Shown here one piece after another: positions 29,943 to 38,610 of a DNA stretch of 64,000 bases. The notes under the pieces are model-generated. The model worked only from the letters and a program-made list of their open reading frames with translations. It had not been told where the DNA came from and searched no databases. Position numbers and translations under genes: made by a program. How positions within the stretch are numbered: the first letter of the stretch is position 1; the number at the start of each line of letters is the position of its first letter. Source of the DNA: DOZZ01 sp963792655 (lineage in GTDB: Bacteria; Acidobacteriota; Terriglobia; Bryobacterales; Bryobacteraceae); assembly GCA_963792655.1 (NCBI GenBank), contig CAWBWU010000005.1, positions 248,001 through 312,000 of the forward strand. Reading direction: 5' to 3'.

Positions 29943-29943
29943 C

Positions 29944-30957
29944 TCAGGGCCTTGCCCAGTAACGATTCCGCGACTGTACGGCGAGACTGCCATCCTTCGT
30001 CGTGAGGCGCAGTTGACGGAATTCCGAGATGGTGACCGGCTTGTCTGAAACGTAGCCGAGGCTGTACTGGCTGCGCAGCTCCGCTTCGATGGTCTCGAAC
30101 GTCTTGTCGATGCTCTGCTTCTTTGAGACCTCGAAGAAGCCGCCGCCCGTTTCCTTCGCGAGCCGCAGCAAGGCATTGCGCCCATCGTGATGTCCGCCGA
30201 AAATTCCATACGCGCCGGAATCGGAAAACAGAATGGAATAGATGATAGTGTCCGAACGCTGTGCTGCCTCGATCGCATCGTTCAGGCTGGCCTCGCTGCC
30301 GGTGTCGACGCCGTCCGATAGGATGATCAGCGCTTTGCGGCCCTGCCGGTCATGCATGATGTCTTTCGATGCTTTGATGACGGCGTCGTAGAGCAGTGTG
30401 CCTCCGCCGCTTTGCAGCCGCAGCTCATTGCGGGTCGGAGTATCCACGTACGAGAGTGCATCGTCCAGCTTGCTGCGTGAGTCGGTCAGAGCTTGCCGGA
30501 CCTGCACCGACATATCGAACTGCATCACGAAAATCTGGTCCTTGCGCTCGCGCAGCACGCGATCGAGGAAGCGGTAACTGGCGCCGCGTTCGGCGTCGAG
30601 CACCTTTTGCTGGCTCATGCTGGTATCGACCATCAAGCCAAGGGTCAGTGGCAGATCGGACTCGCGCGAGAAATAGCGGATCACCTGGGGACGGCCATCT
30701 TCGGTCAGGATGAAGTCGTCTTTGCCGAGCTGGTTATTCAATGCGCCGCCGCGATTCATCACGTTCGCGAGAACGTTGACGACTTTGACGTTGCTCGTGA
30801 AGGTGGTCGAGTCGTCCTGTGCAAGACCCCTGTTGCACATCGCGAGTAAGCCGCAAACAAGAAGCAGCGCGTGGCTGAAATGCACCGTTGCTGGTGCGAA
30901 TCGCGCACTGTGATCTGTTGCGTAACTTCTCTGTTTTGTTGTTCTTAGGTTTGGCAT
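29944..30957 (-). CDS. Acidobacterial VWFA-domain secreted protein
   Basis: The 337-residue protein has a signal peptide (about 26-46 after a long basic leader, LLLVCGLLAMCNRGLAQ) and a von Willebrand A domain with a MIDAS motif DTSMSQ (about 112-117), then SGGGTLLYDAV and SDGVD. This matches the VWFA-related domain common in Acidobacteria. It should bind a divalent metal and mediate protein contacts in the periplasm or at the surface. It is divergent from the small Tyr/Gly-rich protein gene, with 53 bp between them. Partner unknown. Confidence 0.9.
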   Translation of the reverse strand: MPNLRTTKQRSYATDHSARFAPATVHFSHALLLVCGLLAMCNRGLAQDDSTTFTSNVKVVNVLANVMNRGGALNNQLGKDDFILTEDGRPQVIRYFSRESDLPLTLGLMVDTSMSQQKVLDAERGASYRFLDRVLRERKDQIFVMQFDMSVQVRQALTDSRSKLDDALSYVDTPTRNELRLQSGGGTLLYDAVIKASKDIMHDRQGRKALIILSDGVDTGSEASLNDAIEAAQRSDTIIYSILFSDSGAYGIFGGHHDGRNALLRLAKETGGGFFEVSKKQSIDKTFETIEAELRSQYSLGYVSDKPVTISEFRQLRLTTKDGSLAVQSRNRYWARP

Positions 30958-31010
30958 AGGAGTTGCATTAAGAGAGCGCTAGATACCTCATGTGAGGGGG
31001 AGGAACCAAC

Positions 31011-31337
31011 ATGAAAACGAAACTACTGGCACTCATTCTTTTGACGGGCAGCTCGCTGTTTGCAAGGTCCCACGTTTTCGTCGGCATCGGCATCGGTGGC
31101 GGCTACCCCTATAGCTACGGCTACGCACCGAGTTATGGGTACTACGCACCGCCTGCCGTGTATGCAGCGCCCGCCCCGGGACCCGGCTATAGCTGGGTGG
31201 ATGGCTACTACTACCCGTACGGATACCGCCGCGTATGGCGTCCGGGTTACTGGGCTCGCCCGCCGTACTACGGCGCGTATTGGGTTCGCCCGCGATGGGA
31301 AGGCCGGCGTTACTACGGCGGCTACTGGCGGCGATAA
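31011..31337 (+). CDS. Small secreted Tyr/Gly/Trp-rich protein
   Basis: The 108-residue protein has a signal peptide (about 1-18, LLALILLTGSSLFA) and a mature part dominated by Tyr, Gly, Pro, Trp and Arg (for example PGYWARPPYYGAYWVRPRW). This resembles the YXWGXW-type repeats of acidobacterial and proteobacterial envelope proteins. The ribosome-binding site GGGGGAGGA is unusually strong, suggesting high expression, and a clear intrinsic terminator follows. It is probably extracellular or outer-membrane associated. No function is established for this composition class. Confidence 0.82.
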   Translation: MKTKLLALILLTGSSLFARSHVFVGIGIGGGYPYSYGYAPSYGYYAPPAVYAAPAPGPGYSWVDGYYYPYGYRRVWRPGYWARPPYYGAYWVRPRWEGRRYYGGYWRR

Positions 31338-31347
31338 CTAGCAAGTT

Positions 31348-31386
31348 GGCGGCTGCTTCGTAACGGAGCAGCCGCCTTTACTTTTT
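31348..31386 (+). terminator. Intrinsic terminator after the small Tyr/Gly-rich gene
   Basis: A perfect 10-bp stem (31348-31357 with 31367-31376, GGCGGCTGCT arms) with a 9-base loop is followed by TTTACTTTTT. It overlaps the stop codon of the convergent DinB gene. Confidence 0.85.
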
Positions 31387-31858
31387 AGGCCGCCATTTTT
31401 TCCAGTTGCTGCAGGTGATTCAGGTCGTGGCCGCCCATGGTTTCGACAATCGTCTGCACAGTCATCTCACCGCGCTCGGGATGCGTCACACGCAGCGCGA
31501 AATCCTGCGGCTTCAAACTGGTAATCAGGGCGATGTTCCAGTTCCTGACCGCGCCGAAAGCCGCAAGAGCGGCGTCGGCATCCAGTGCTGCGTAAGGCCT
31601 TGACCACTTCTCCTGATCAAACGGCTGGACGACGTGGTTCGGTTCCGCCAACGCCTGCCTCAAACGAAAACCAAACCCGATCTCACAGTCGGCAAGATGG
31701 CACAGAATGTCGCGTGCGCTCCACTTGCCTGGCGCCGGATTGACAAGCATGCGCTCCGCGCCAATCTTCTTCGCAAGTTCGGTCAGTGCTCCAGGTGTGG
31801 CGGCAATTACGTCGAGCGGTGAACGGTCACCGAGAAATGATGCATAGGGGTTCATCAC
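31385..31858 (-). CDS. DinB-superfamily protein
   Basis: This 157-residue four-helix protein shows the DinB metal triad pattern: an early His in ILCHLADCEIGFGFRL (about 52) and a late HDLNHLQQLEKMAA at the C-terminus. Relatives are thiol-dependent (bacillithiol or mycothiol) transferases or proteins of unknown role; the name comes from DNA-damage induction in Bacillus and does not imply DNA repair. It lies alone, 56 bp after the threonine dehydrogenase stop codon, and may be cotranscribed downstream of it or independent. Confidence 0.85.
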   Translation of the reverse strand: MMNPYASFLGDRSPLDVIAATPGALTELAKKIGAERMLVNPAPGKWSARDILCHLADCEIGFGFRLRQALAEPNHVVQPFDQEKWSRPYAALDADAALAAFGAVRNWNIALITSLKPQDFALRVTHPERGEMTVQTIVETMGGHDLNHLQQLEKMAA

Positions 31859-31914
31859 GTGAAGCTACCACGGGGATTGAGGATCTCGAACAATCGTGGG
31901 CGCGCTGACTTTTG

Positions 31915-32949
31915 TTACTGCAGCGACGTCCAGTCGAGAATAACCTTGCCGGAGTTCCCGGAGCGCATGACTTCAAAGCCGCGCTCGAAATCGTCATAGT
32001 TGAAGCGATGCGTGATGACCGGCGTGATGTCGAGGCCGGAATCAATCATAACTGTCATCTTGTACCAGGTCTCATACATCTCACGGCCGTAGATGCCCTT
32101 GATGGTGAGCATGTTGAAGATGACGTCGTGCCAGTTGAGGCCCATCTCGCCCGCTGGGATGCCCAGCATCGCAATCTTTCCACCATGGCTCATGTTGGCG
32201 ATCATTTCCCGGAAGGCTGAAGGGTTGCCCGACATCTCGAGTCCAACGTCGAAGCCCTCGAGCATCCCAAGCTGCTTCTGAACTTCCTTGACCGGAGTCC
32301 TGGTGGGATCTGCCGCGACGGTTACGCCTACTTTGCGCGCGAGCTCCAAACGGAAGGGATTCACATCGGTGATGACGACGTGGCGCGCGGCAGCGTGGCG
32401 CACCACAGCTGCCGCCATAATCCCGATCGGGCCTGCGCCCGTGATCAGCACATCCTCACCCAGAACCGGGAATGACAACGCCGTATGCACCGCGTTGCCG
32501 AGCGGGTCGAAGATGGCGGCGACTTCTTCATTGACGCCCGGGTGGTGCCGCCAGATGTTGCTCATGGGCAGCACAATGTACTCAGCGAAAGCTCCGGGGC
32601 GGTTCACGCCCACACCCTGGCTGTGCGCACAGAGATGACGCCGTCCCGCGAGGCAGTTGCGGCAGCGTCCACAGACGACGTGTCCTTCGCCGCTGACCAG
32701 TTCGCCCGCGTGAAAGTCATTCACATTTGAGCCGGTCGCCACAATCTCTCCGACAAACTCGTGGCCGATGACCATGGGCACCGGAATCGTGCGGCGCGCC
32801 CAATCGTCCCACTGGTAGATGTGAAGATCGGTGCCGCAAATTCCCGTACGCCGCACTCGAATCAGAACATCGTTGATGCCGTATTCCGGCTCAGGAACAT
32901 CTTCCAACCACAGACCCGGTGCATTCTGGCTTTTAACAATCGCTTTCAG
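31915..32949 (-). CDS. tdh: L-threonine 3-dehydrogenase, predicted CTG start
   Basis: This zinc-dependent medium-chain dehydrogenase oxidises L-threonine to 2-amino-3-oxobutyrate with NAD. Motifs are the catalytic zinc site GICGTDLHIY and GHEFVGEI, the structural zinc cysteines CGRCRNCLAGRRHLC, the NAD-binding GAGPIGIMAA and the Tdh-specific GIYGREMYETWYKM. The first TTG (32907) would cut off the first beta strand. In the same frame, CTG at 32947-32949 begins KAIVKSQNAPGLW, which matches the usual Tdh N-terminus, and an in-frame TAA lies just upstream. No ATG, GTG or earlier TTG exists, so CTG is the best start, giving 344 residues. No kbl (2-amino-3-ketobutyrate CoA ligase) gene is adjacent. 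Confidence 0.92.
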   Translation of the reverse strand: MKAIVKSQNAPGLWLEDVPEPEYGINDVLIRVRRTGICGTDLHIYQWDDWARRTIPVPMVIGHEFVGEIVATGSNVNDFHAGELVSGEGHVVCGRCRNCLAGRRHLCAHSQGVGVNRPGAFAEYIVLPMSNIWRHHPGVNEEVAAIFDPLGNAVHTALSFPVLGEDVLITGAGPIGIMAAAVVRHAAARHVVITDVNPFRLELARKVGVTVAADPTRTPVKEVQKQLGMLEGFDVGLEMSGNPSAFREMIANMSHGGKIAMLGIPAGEMGLNWHDVIFNMLTIKGIYGREMYETWYKMTVMIDSGLDITPVITHRFNYDDFERGFEVMRSGNSGKVILDWTSLQ

Positions 32950-33021
32950 GGGAAGGACCTCGCTCGAAGAGAATTATCGCGCAACGTGCGAACCCGCCGG
33001 ACAGCGTATATATTGGCAAGC

Positions 33022-33984
33022 ATGCCAGTGACAAGACGTGCTCTGATGGGCGGGCTGGTAGCCGCCGCAGCTGCCGCCCAACAGCGAAAGCAACAAGTGG
33101 AATGGAAGCCGCGGCTCGGCATCCTGGGGCCTTACACCGAAAACAACGTTCAGTTTGCGAAGAACGAGGGCTTCACCAACATGATCCTGGGAGTGGGCCG
33201 GAAAGGAACGCTCGATCCCGAAGCAGTGACACCGCAACAAATCGACGCTGCGAAATCCGTGCTCGCGAAACATTCGATGAATGTCTCGGCGTTGCAGGCC
33301 ACGCAGAATCACATCAACCCCGATCTCGACAAGCGCAAACAAGAGAATGACTTCTTCGTGAAAGTGATCGAGCTTGCCGGCAAGCTAGGCGTTCCGTATA
33401 TCGGCACCGCATCCGGCAAAGATCCGGCCAAGCCCATGCAGGCGCAGGTGGATGAGATCGTGCGCGTCTATAACGAACGCTACTTCCCCGCCTGCCAGGC
33501 AAACAAGGTGCGCATCCTATGGGAGCCGTGGCCGGGTGGCCCCAACGTAGCCACGAGCCCGGGTGGCTTCGAAGCGTTGTTCAAAGGCTTCGGAGACTCG
33601 CCTTACGTCGGACTACAGTACGATCCGTCGCATCTTGTTTGGCAGATGATGGATCCAATTCAGACCGCACGCGATTTCGCCGACAAGATTTATGATGTCC
33701 ACCTGAAAGACACCGAGGTGCGCTGGGACGTGGTGAAGCGATACGGGATCAATCCGATCGACCGGCACGAATGGTATTTGTACCGGCTGCCCGGCTTAGG
33801 CTCGATCGACTGGCCCGCGTTCTTTACGGTGTTGCAACGCGCAGGGTATCAAGGTGCGATGAGCGTCGAGCATGAGGATCCGCTGTACGGTTCACCCAAT
33901 CGCGGCGGCCCCGATTTTTCAGCCGACTACGCGATGGGCTTCAAGATGGCGCATCGTTATTTACGGCAGTACGTCCCGGAGTAA
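33022..33984 (+). CDS. Exported sugar phosphate isomerase/epimerase-like TIM-barrel protein
   Basis: The 320-residue protein has a short twin-arginine-like leader (TRRALMGGLVAAAAAAQQ) and a xylose-isomerase-like AP endonuclease 2 barrel with putative metal ligands in ILWEPWPGG, LQYDPSHLVWQ, DVHLKDTEV and MSVEHEDPLYG (Glu, Asp, His, Glu set). Relatives isomerise or epimerise sugars or act on inositol derivatives; substrate unknown. The start is ATG 33022; the frame is open upstream to 32761 but that overlaps the divergent tdh gene. A strong bidirectional terminator follows. Confidence 0.87.
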   Translation: MPVTRRALMGGLVAAAAAAQQRKQQVEWKPRLGILGPYTENNVQFAKNEGFTNMILGVGRKGTLDPEAVTPQQIDAAKSVLAKHSMNVSALQATQNHINPDLDKRKQENDFFVKVIELAGKLGVPYIGTASGKDPAKPMQAQVDEIVRVYNERYFPACQANKVRILWEPWPGGPNVATSPGGFEALFKGFGDSPYVGLQYDPSHLVWQMMDPIQTARDFADKIYDVHLKDTEVRWDVVKRYGINPIDRHEWYLYRLPGLGSIDWPAFFTVLQRAGYQGAMSVEHEDPLYGSPNRGGPDFSADYAMGFKMAHRYLRQYVPE

Positions 33985-34013
33985 AGCGGCTAGTTCAAAG
34001 ACCTGTTACAAAA

Positions 34014-34042
34014 AAAGAGGCTCCCGTCGAGGGAGCCTCTTT
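34014..34042. terminator. Bidirectional intrinsic terminator
   Basis: A perfect 12-bp stem, AAAGAGGCTCCC (34014-34025) with GGGAGCCTCTTT (34031-34042) and a 5-base loop, is flanked by an A run on the left and TTTG on the right. It sits between the convergent TIM-barrel and PEP-CTERM genes, so it can end both transcripts. Confidence 0.92.
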
Positions 34043-34070
34043 GAATCCTTAGAATGATTGTTTGTTAGTG

Positions 34071-34787
34071 CTATTTGCGCGAACGCCGCCGAAGCAGAGC
34101 CAACCCACCCAGACCAGAGATCATGAACGCCATGGTCGTCGGTTCCGGCACCGCAGCGCCAGGAGTTGTAGGAGGCGTCGGTGCTGGGGGAGTCACGACG
34201 GGCGTCGGCGAGTTGCTGATGCGGCTTGCAGATGCATCGATGCTGACCTGGCTGAAGTTCACCTGGCCTCCACCGTTTGAAACCAGCGCGAACGAGACCG
34301 GGCTGCCAACGACGTTCGGACTGGTCGTGGTGTCGAACGTCAAGCTCGCCAGACTAAAGCTGCCCGGCGCCGGAGTGACCGGATTGTTCAACGTTCCAAT
34401 CACTGTGCCGTTGGACAACAACAGAACGCTATAAGTCGACGGCAGCGGCACATCAAAGCGCTGACCGACTTCTACGTTAAGCGTGTAAACGGTATTTGCG
34501 GAATATGAGCTGGTGAGCGTCTGCATGATGACGCCACCGTTGATAAAGGCCGTCTGCGTAATTCCTGAAGGAAGATTAAACTCCGCCGGTCCAGGGGCCG
34601 CAGTGCCCGCCGTTCCATAAACTGAATAACCCGGTACGTTGCCCAAAACGCTATAGTTGCCGAGCGCTCCACCGTTTATGGGTGTTGCTGCCGCGGTAAA
34701 ATCGCTGTTGCTGATGGGCAGCAGAGAACCGAATGCTGAGACGCAGGCTGCCGCGCCCAACACTAGATACCTGACAAACACCTTCAT
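34071..34787 (-). CDS. PEP-CTERM sorting-domain protein
   Basis: The 238-residue secreted protein has a signal peptide (about 1-19), a Ser/Thr/Asn-rich beta-sandwich middle part, a Pro/Thr linker (PTPVVTPPAPTPPTTPG) and a C-terminal PEP-CTERM signal: VPEPTTMAFM, a hydrophobic helix, and the basic tail RRRSRK. Such proteins are cleaved by exosortase and released or anchored at the surface in exopolysaccharide producers. The start ATG 34787 follows GGAGGATACAG, a good ribosome-binding site. No exosortase gene lies in this window. Confidence 0.92.
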   Translation of the reverse strand: MKVFVRYLVLGAAACVSAFGSLLPISNSDFTAAATPINGGALGNYSVLGNVPGYSVYGTAGTAAPGPAEFNLPSGITQTAFINGGVIMQTLTSSYSANTVYTLNVEVGQRFDVPLPSTYSVLLLSNGTVIGTLNNPVTPAPGSFSLASLTFDTTTSPNVVGSPVSFALVSNGGGQVNFSQVSIDASASRISNSPTPVVTPPAPTPPTTPGAAVPEPTTMAFMISGLGGLALLRRRSRK

Positions 34788-35024
34788 TCTGTATCCTCCG
34801 ATACTTGTCCTACAGAACACTTAGTCAATATCCCTCAATGACGACAACTTCGATTTCAAACCATGGGGGTAGGTAAGTCAAATGGATATACCTCCCATAC
34901 GTACGCTAGCCAACAGTTTCGACTGTCTTACGTTTCGTATCGATGACGAACCGGCGGTCTGACCCGGTAAGCATCGGCCGCTCCAGGTTGAAACCAGCGG
35001 TCGGGCGCGCGACAATAGCGGCAC

Positions 35025-35801
35025 ATGTTCGGGCCTCTGCCACTCCGTCGCCGATGGGCGGCACTCCAGTATGAAGTGCTTCATAAAGCAGGGGTTAAGA
35101 CCGTTACTCAGCGCCTGCTGAACGGGGCCAAAATGCGCGTTCCGACGGGGGATGAACTAGCCCAGAGGATCGCCTGCGAGGCCGCTTTTGAGGCTCCGCT
35201 GCGGGAAGAATTTCTCCGGCTCGCCCCGGCCTGCGAGCATATTTTGGATATCGGCGCGCACTTCGGCTATTACACCCTTCTGGCCGCCGCTGCCGCGAAA
35301 GGCGCCCGGATCTACGCCTTTGAACCCCAGCCCGCCGTCCTTAGATTGTTAAAAGAAAATGTTGCTTTGAATCACGTCTCAAGCGCGCAAGTTTTCGATT
35401 GTGCGCTGTCCTCCTCGGAGGGCACGACGGAATTCTTCGTCCCGAACGCCGGCCAGCACGCTTACGGCAGTATGCGCGCTAACGGTCGGTTTGCCGTGAA
35501 GGAATCGATTCAGGTCCAAACCCGAACGGTCGACGGCGTTCTCGCCAGTCTCGGGCATCCCCCGATCGGTTTGATCAAGATGGATGTAGAGGGCGCGGAG
35601 AAACTGGTGTTCGAAGGCGCGACGGAACTGCTCCGGTCTCCACGCCGGCCCGCGATTTTATTTGAGGCTTTGGAAGAAAACACCGCCCCGTTCGGTTACA
35701 CGGTGTTTGACGTGCTCAACATGTTGCATGGATTTGGCTACACTCTGCGCCAGCTCGATTACGAGAACTGGCTCGCCTCGCCCCAACCCGCGCGGGCGTA
35801 A
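35025..35801 (+). CDS. FkbM-family SAM-dependent methyltransferase
   Basis: The 258-residue protein has the SAM-binding glycine loop ILDIGAHFGYYTLLAA, the acidic second motif YAFEPQPAVLRLLKENV and the FkbM signature LIKMDVEGAEKLVFEGA. Family members methylate hydroxyl groups of sugars, polyketides or surface glycans. It stands alone after a 237-bp gap in which I see no gene. Its location near the polysaccharide cluster suggests a glycan substrate, but this is inference. Nothing is truncated. Confidence 0.9.
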   Translation: MFGPLPLRRRWAALQYEVLHKAGVKTVTQRLLNGAKMRVPTGDELAQRIACEAAFEAPLREEFLRLAPACEHILDIGAHFGYYTLLAAAAAKGARIYAFEPQPAVLRLLKENVALNHVSSAQVFDCALSSSEGTTEFFVPNAGQHAYGSMRANGRFAVKESIQVQTRTVDGVLASLGHPPIGLIKMDVEGAEKLVFEGATELLRSPRRPAILFEALEENTAPFGYTVFDVLNMLHGFGYTLRQLDYENWLASPQPARA

Positions 35802-35887
35802 AGAGTTGTATGAAAGTCCGTTAATTGATTGGGTGGAAACCACTTAGCTCAGGTTTCCATCAAAGACAACGTGCGGAGGAATCAAAA

Positions 35888-38568
35888 ATGAAGCGAGCTT
35901 TCTGGTTCGCATTGCTCACTGCGGCGGCTGCCTTCGGGCAGGACCCGCCTTCCCGTGTAGCCCGTCTCAATCTGGTGCAAGGCCCTGTGTCGTTTCAGCC
36001 GGGCGGCCTGGATGAGTGGACTGCCGCAAGCCTTAACTACCCCTTGACCACCGGCGACCACCTCTACACCGGAGGCGGCGCGCGCGCCGAACTCCAGGTA
36101 GGCGGCGCCTCGGTGCGGCTCGATGCCGACACTAACTTCGCCGTGCTGAACCTGGATGACCAGACGATGCAGATCAGCATCACGTCGGGCGCCGTGAATG
36201 TTCGCGTGCGCCGCTTCAATCCGGGCCAGATATATGAGATCGACACTCCGAACGGCGCTGTTACGCTGGTGCAGCCGGGCGAGTACCGTGTCGATAGCGA
36301 TCCTCAGCGGAATGCCACGATGGTCACGGCGTTCAGCGGGGATGCAGAAGTGTTTAGCAACGGCGCGAGTTACCCGGTGCATCCGCGCGAGACCGCGTAC
36401 TTCTCTGAAGACGGCGGCGCGCAGTTGAATGCGGCGAACGCGCCCGACAACTTCGATCGCTTTGCGTTTGCGCGCGACCGGCGCGAGGATGTTCCGCCGC
36501 CGCAGTACGTCTCGCGCGACATGATCGGTTACCAGGATCTGGCGGACTACGGTTCGTGGCGCGATGTTCCTGAATATGGTCCGGTCTGGACCCCGCGCGT
36601 GAATGCCGGCTGGGCTCCGTACCGCGACGGACATTGGGCTTGGGTTTCACCTTGGGGATGGACTTGGGTTGACGACGCACCATGGGGCTTTGCGCCGTTC
36701 CACTACGGACGTTGGGCACACCTCGGCGATAGCTGGGGATGGTTGCCCGGGCCGGTTTCCGTGCGTCCGGTGTATGCGCCCGCGCTGGTTGCTTTCGTCG
36801 GCGGAAGCAGCTGGAGCGCATCGCTCAGCTTCGGCGGCGGTGGTGGGGGCGTCGGCTGGTTCCCGCTCGGTCCGCGTGAAGTTTACTATCCGTCCTATCA
36901 CGTGTCGCGGAATTACGTGAACCAGGTCAACATCACCAACGTTCGCAACATCAACGTCACGAACATCAATGTGACCAACGTGCAGAACGTGAATTACGTG
37001 AACCGCGGCATACCCGGTGCAGTCACGGCCGTTTCGCGCCAGGACTTCGCGTCTGCTCGCTCTGTGCGTCAGGCCGCCGTGCCGATTCCGGTTCAGGCCC
37101 TGGCCAACTCGCAAGTAATCAATACCGCGCCGCTTGCTCCGCAGCGCGCCAGCCTACTCGGCCGGCCGATCAATGCGAACGCCGCAATGCCGCGTCCTCC
37201 GGCCCCGGTTGCCGCACGCCCGGTGTTCGTGCGCAATACGCCGCCGCCCGCTCCGGTTCCCTTTGCGGTACGGCAGCAGGCGGAAGCCGCCACACCCGGC
37301 CGCCCGGTCGACCCGGCAACGTTGCAGCGCTTACGTCAGCAGAGTGCGCCTGCTCCGAATGCGGTTCAGTTCCGCTCGGCGGTCGCGCCGAATGGCCGTC
37401 CGCAGCAGGCCGCTCCTCAGCAAGGTACCTTCACGCGGCAGAACCAAGCCCCGGTGAACGGTGCAGTGCCGCAGAACGCCCCATACAACCGGCCGATGCA
37501 AGGTCAGCAAAATCCGAATGTGAACGGCGCGGCGCAGCCGAACGTTCCGTTTAACCGCCAGGTACAGGGGCAGCCGAACAGCCCTAACAACAGGCCTCAG
37601 CAGCCTCCGGTGCAGCAGCAAAATCAGGCTCCGGTGAATGGTGCTCCGCAGCCGAATACGCCGTATACGAGGCCGCAGGGTCAAACGCCGCAGAACCCGA
37701 ATTTCGATCGCCAGCGGCAGATGCAGCAGCAGCCGCAGCAACAGCCTGTTGATCCGAACATTGAACGTCAGCGGCAGTTGCAGATGCAGCAGGATCGCCA
37801 GCGGCAAATGCAACAGCAGCAGGACACGCAACGCCAGACGCAGCAGCAACAACAGTTGCAGTTACAACAAGAGCGCCAGCGCCAGGCACAGCAGCAGCAG
37901 GACGCACAACGCCCGGCTCAACAGCAACAACAGCAGCAGTTACAACAAGAGCGCCAGCGCCAGGCTCAGCAACAGCAGGACGCACAACGCCAGACGCAGC
38001 AGCAACAACAGCAGCAGTTACAACAAGAGCGCCAGCGTCAGGCTCAGCAACAGCAGGACGCACAACACCAGGCTCAACAGCAACAACAGCAGCAGTTACA
38101 GCAAGAGCGCCAGCGCCAGGCACAGCAGCAGCAGGACGCACAGCGCCAGGCTCAACAGCAACAACAGCAGCAGTTGCAACAAGAGCGTCAGCGCCAGGCA
38201 CAGCAACAAGCGGACGCACAGCGCCAGGCGCAGCAGCAACAACAGCAGCAGTTACAGCAAGAGCGCCAGCGTCAGGCTCAGCAACAAGCGGACGCACAAC
38301 GCCAGGCCCAACAGCAACAGTTGCAGCAGGATCGTCAGCGCCAAATGCAGCAACAGCAGGAAGCGCAACGGCAGGCGCAACAGCAACAACAGTTGCAGCT
38401 ACAGCAAGAGCGTCAACGTCAGGCTCAGCAGCAGCCAGACAACAGCAGCAGCAACGCCAGGCGCCTCCCCCGCCCCAACGGCAGGTAGAACGCCAGGCAC
38501 CCCCGCAGCAGGCGCGTCCAAAACCTGCTGAGGAGAAGCCGAAGGAAGAAAAGAAGCCGAACCAGTAA
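35888..38568 (+). CDS. FecR/DUF6600 secreted protein with long Gln-rich repeat tail, C-terminal frameshift
   Basis: The protein has a signal peptide (about 1-18), a FecR-like domain (about 22-190), a Trp/Tyr/Gly-rich DUF6600 region (about 205-330, for example WGWTWVDDAPWGFAPFHYGR), an Asn/Val-rich spacer, a Pro/Ala region and a Gln/Arg repeat tail from about residue 600. As read, the frame ends at a TAG at 38486-38488. Shifting frame near 38450, inside a CAG run, opens a Lys/Glu/Pro-rich tail (PKPAEEKPKEEKKPNQ) to TAA at 38566-38568, so a one-base deletion is likely. The start is ATG 35888, preceded by GCGGAGGAATC. It is probably periplasmic or surface-exposed; role unknown. Confidence 0.82.
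37862..38398 (+). repeat. 78-bp tandem repeats encoding 26-residue Gln/Arg units
   Basis: Units begin at 37862, 37940, 38018, 38096, 38174 and 38252, each exactly 78 bp apart. A 69-bp unit to 38320 and a diverged unit from 38321 follow. Each unit encodes LQQERQRQAQQQQDAQRQA and a run of Gln. Copies differ mostly by synonymous CAA/CAG changes plus a few substitutions, which points to repeated unequal exchange under selection for the protein pattern. The peptide is predicted to form a long coiled coil or a disordered polar tail. Confidence 0.92.
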
Positions 38569-38573
38569 CAACC

Positions 38574-38610
38574 AGCCCGGTCACTGTTCCGTTCAGTGGC
38601 CGGGCTTTTT
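38574..38610. terminator. Intrinsic terminator between the convergent FecR/DUF6600 and xseA genes
   Basis: A 13-bp stem with one wobble pair (38574-38586 with 38594-38606, AGCCCGGTCACTG arm) and a 7-base loop is followed by five T residues. It overlaps the 3' end of xseA and serves the rightward gene best. Confidence 0.88.

Noticed and set aside
34860..34905. Imperfect inverted repeat (ATGGGGGTAGGTA ... TATACCTCCCAT) in the gap before the FkbM gene.
   Set aside because: Pairing needs a bulge and mismatches and no T-run follows; it could be an operator but the evidence is too weak.
37862..38398. Regularly spaced repeats that could be taken for a CRISPR array.
   Set aside because: The units are contiguous without unique spacers, are in frame and encode protein.
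37331..38531. Long open frames on both strands opposite or alongside the Gln-rich repeat (Ser/Asn-rich and Ala/Val-rich).
   Set aside because: They are shadows of CAG/CAA repeats, which stay open in several frames; only the Gln frame has a signal peptide, domains and a ribosome-binding site.
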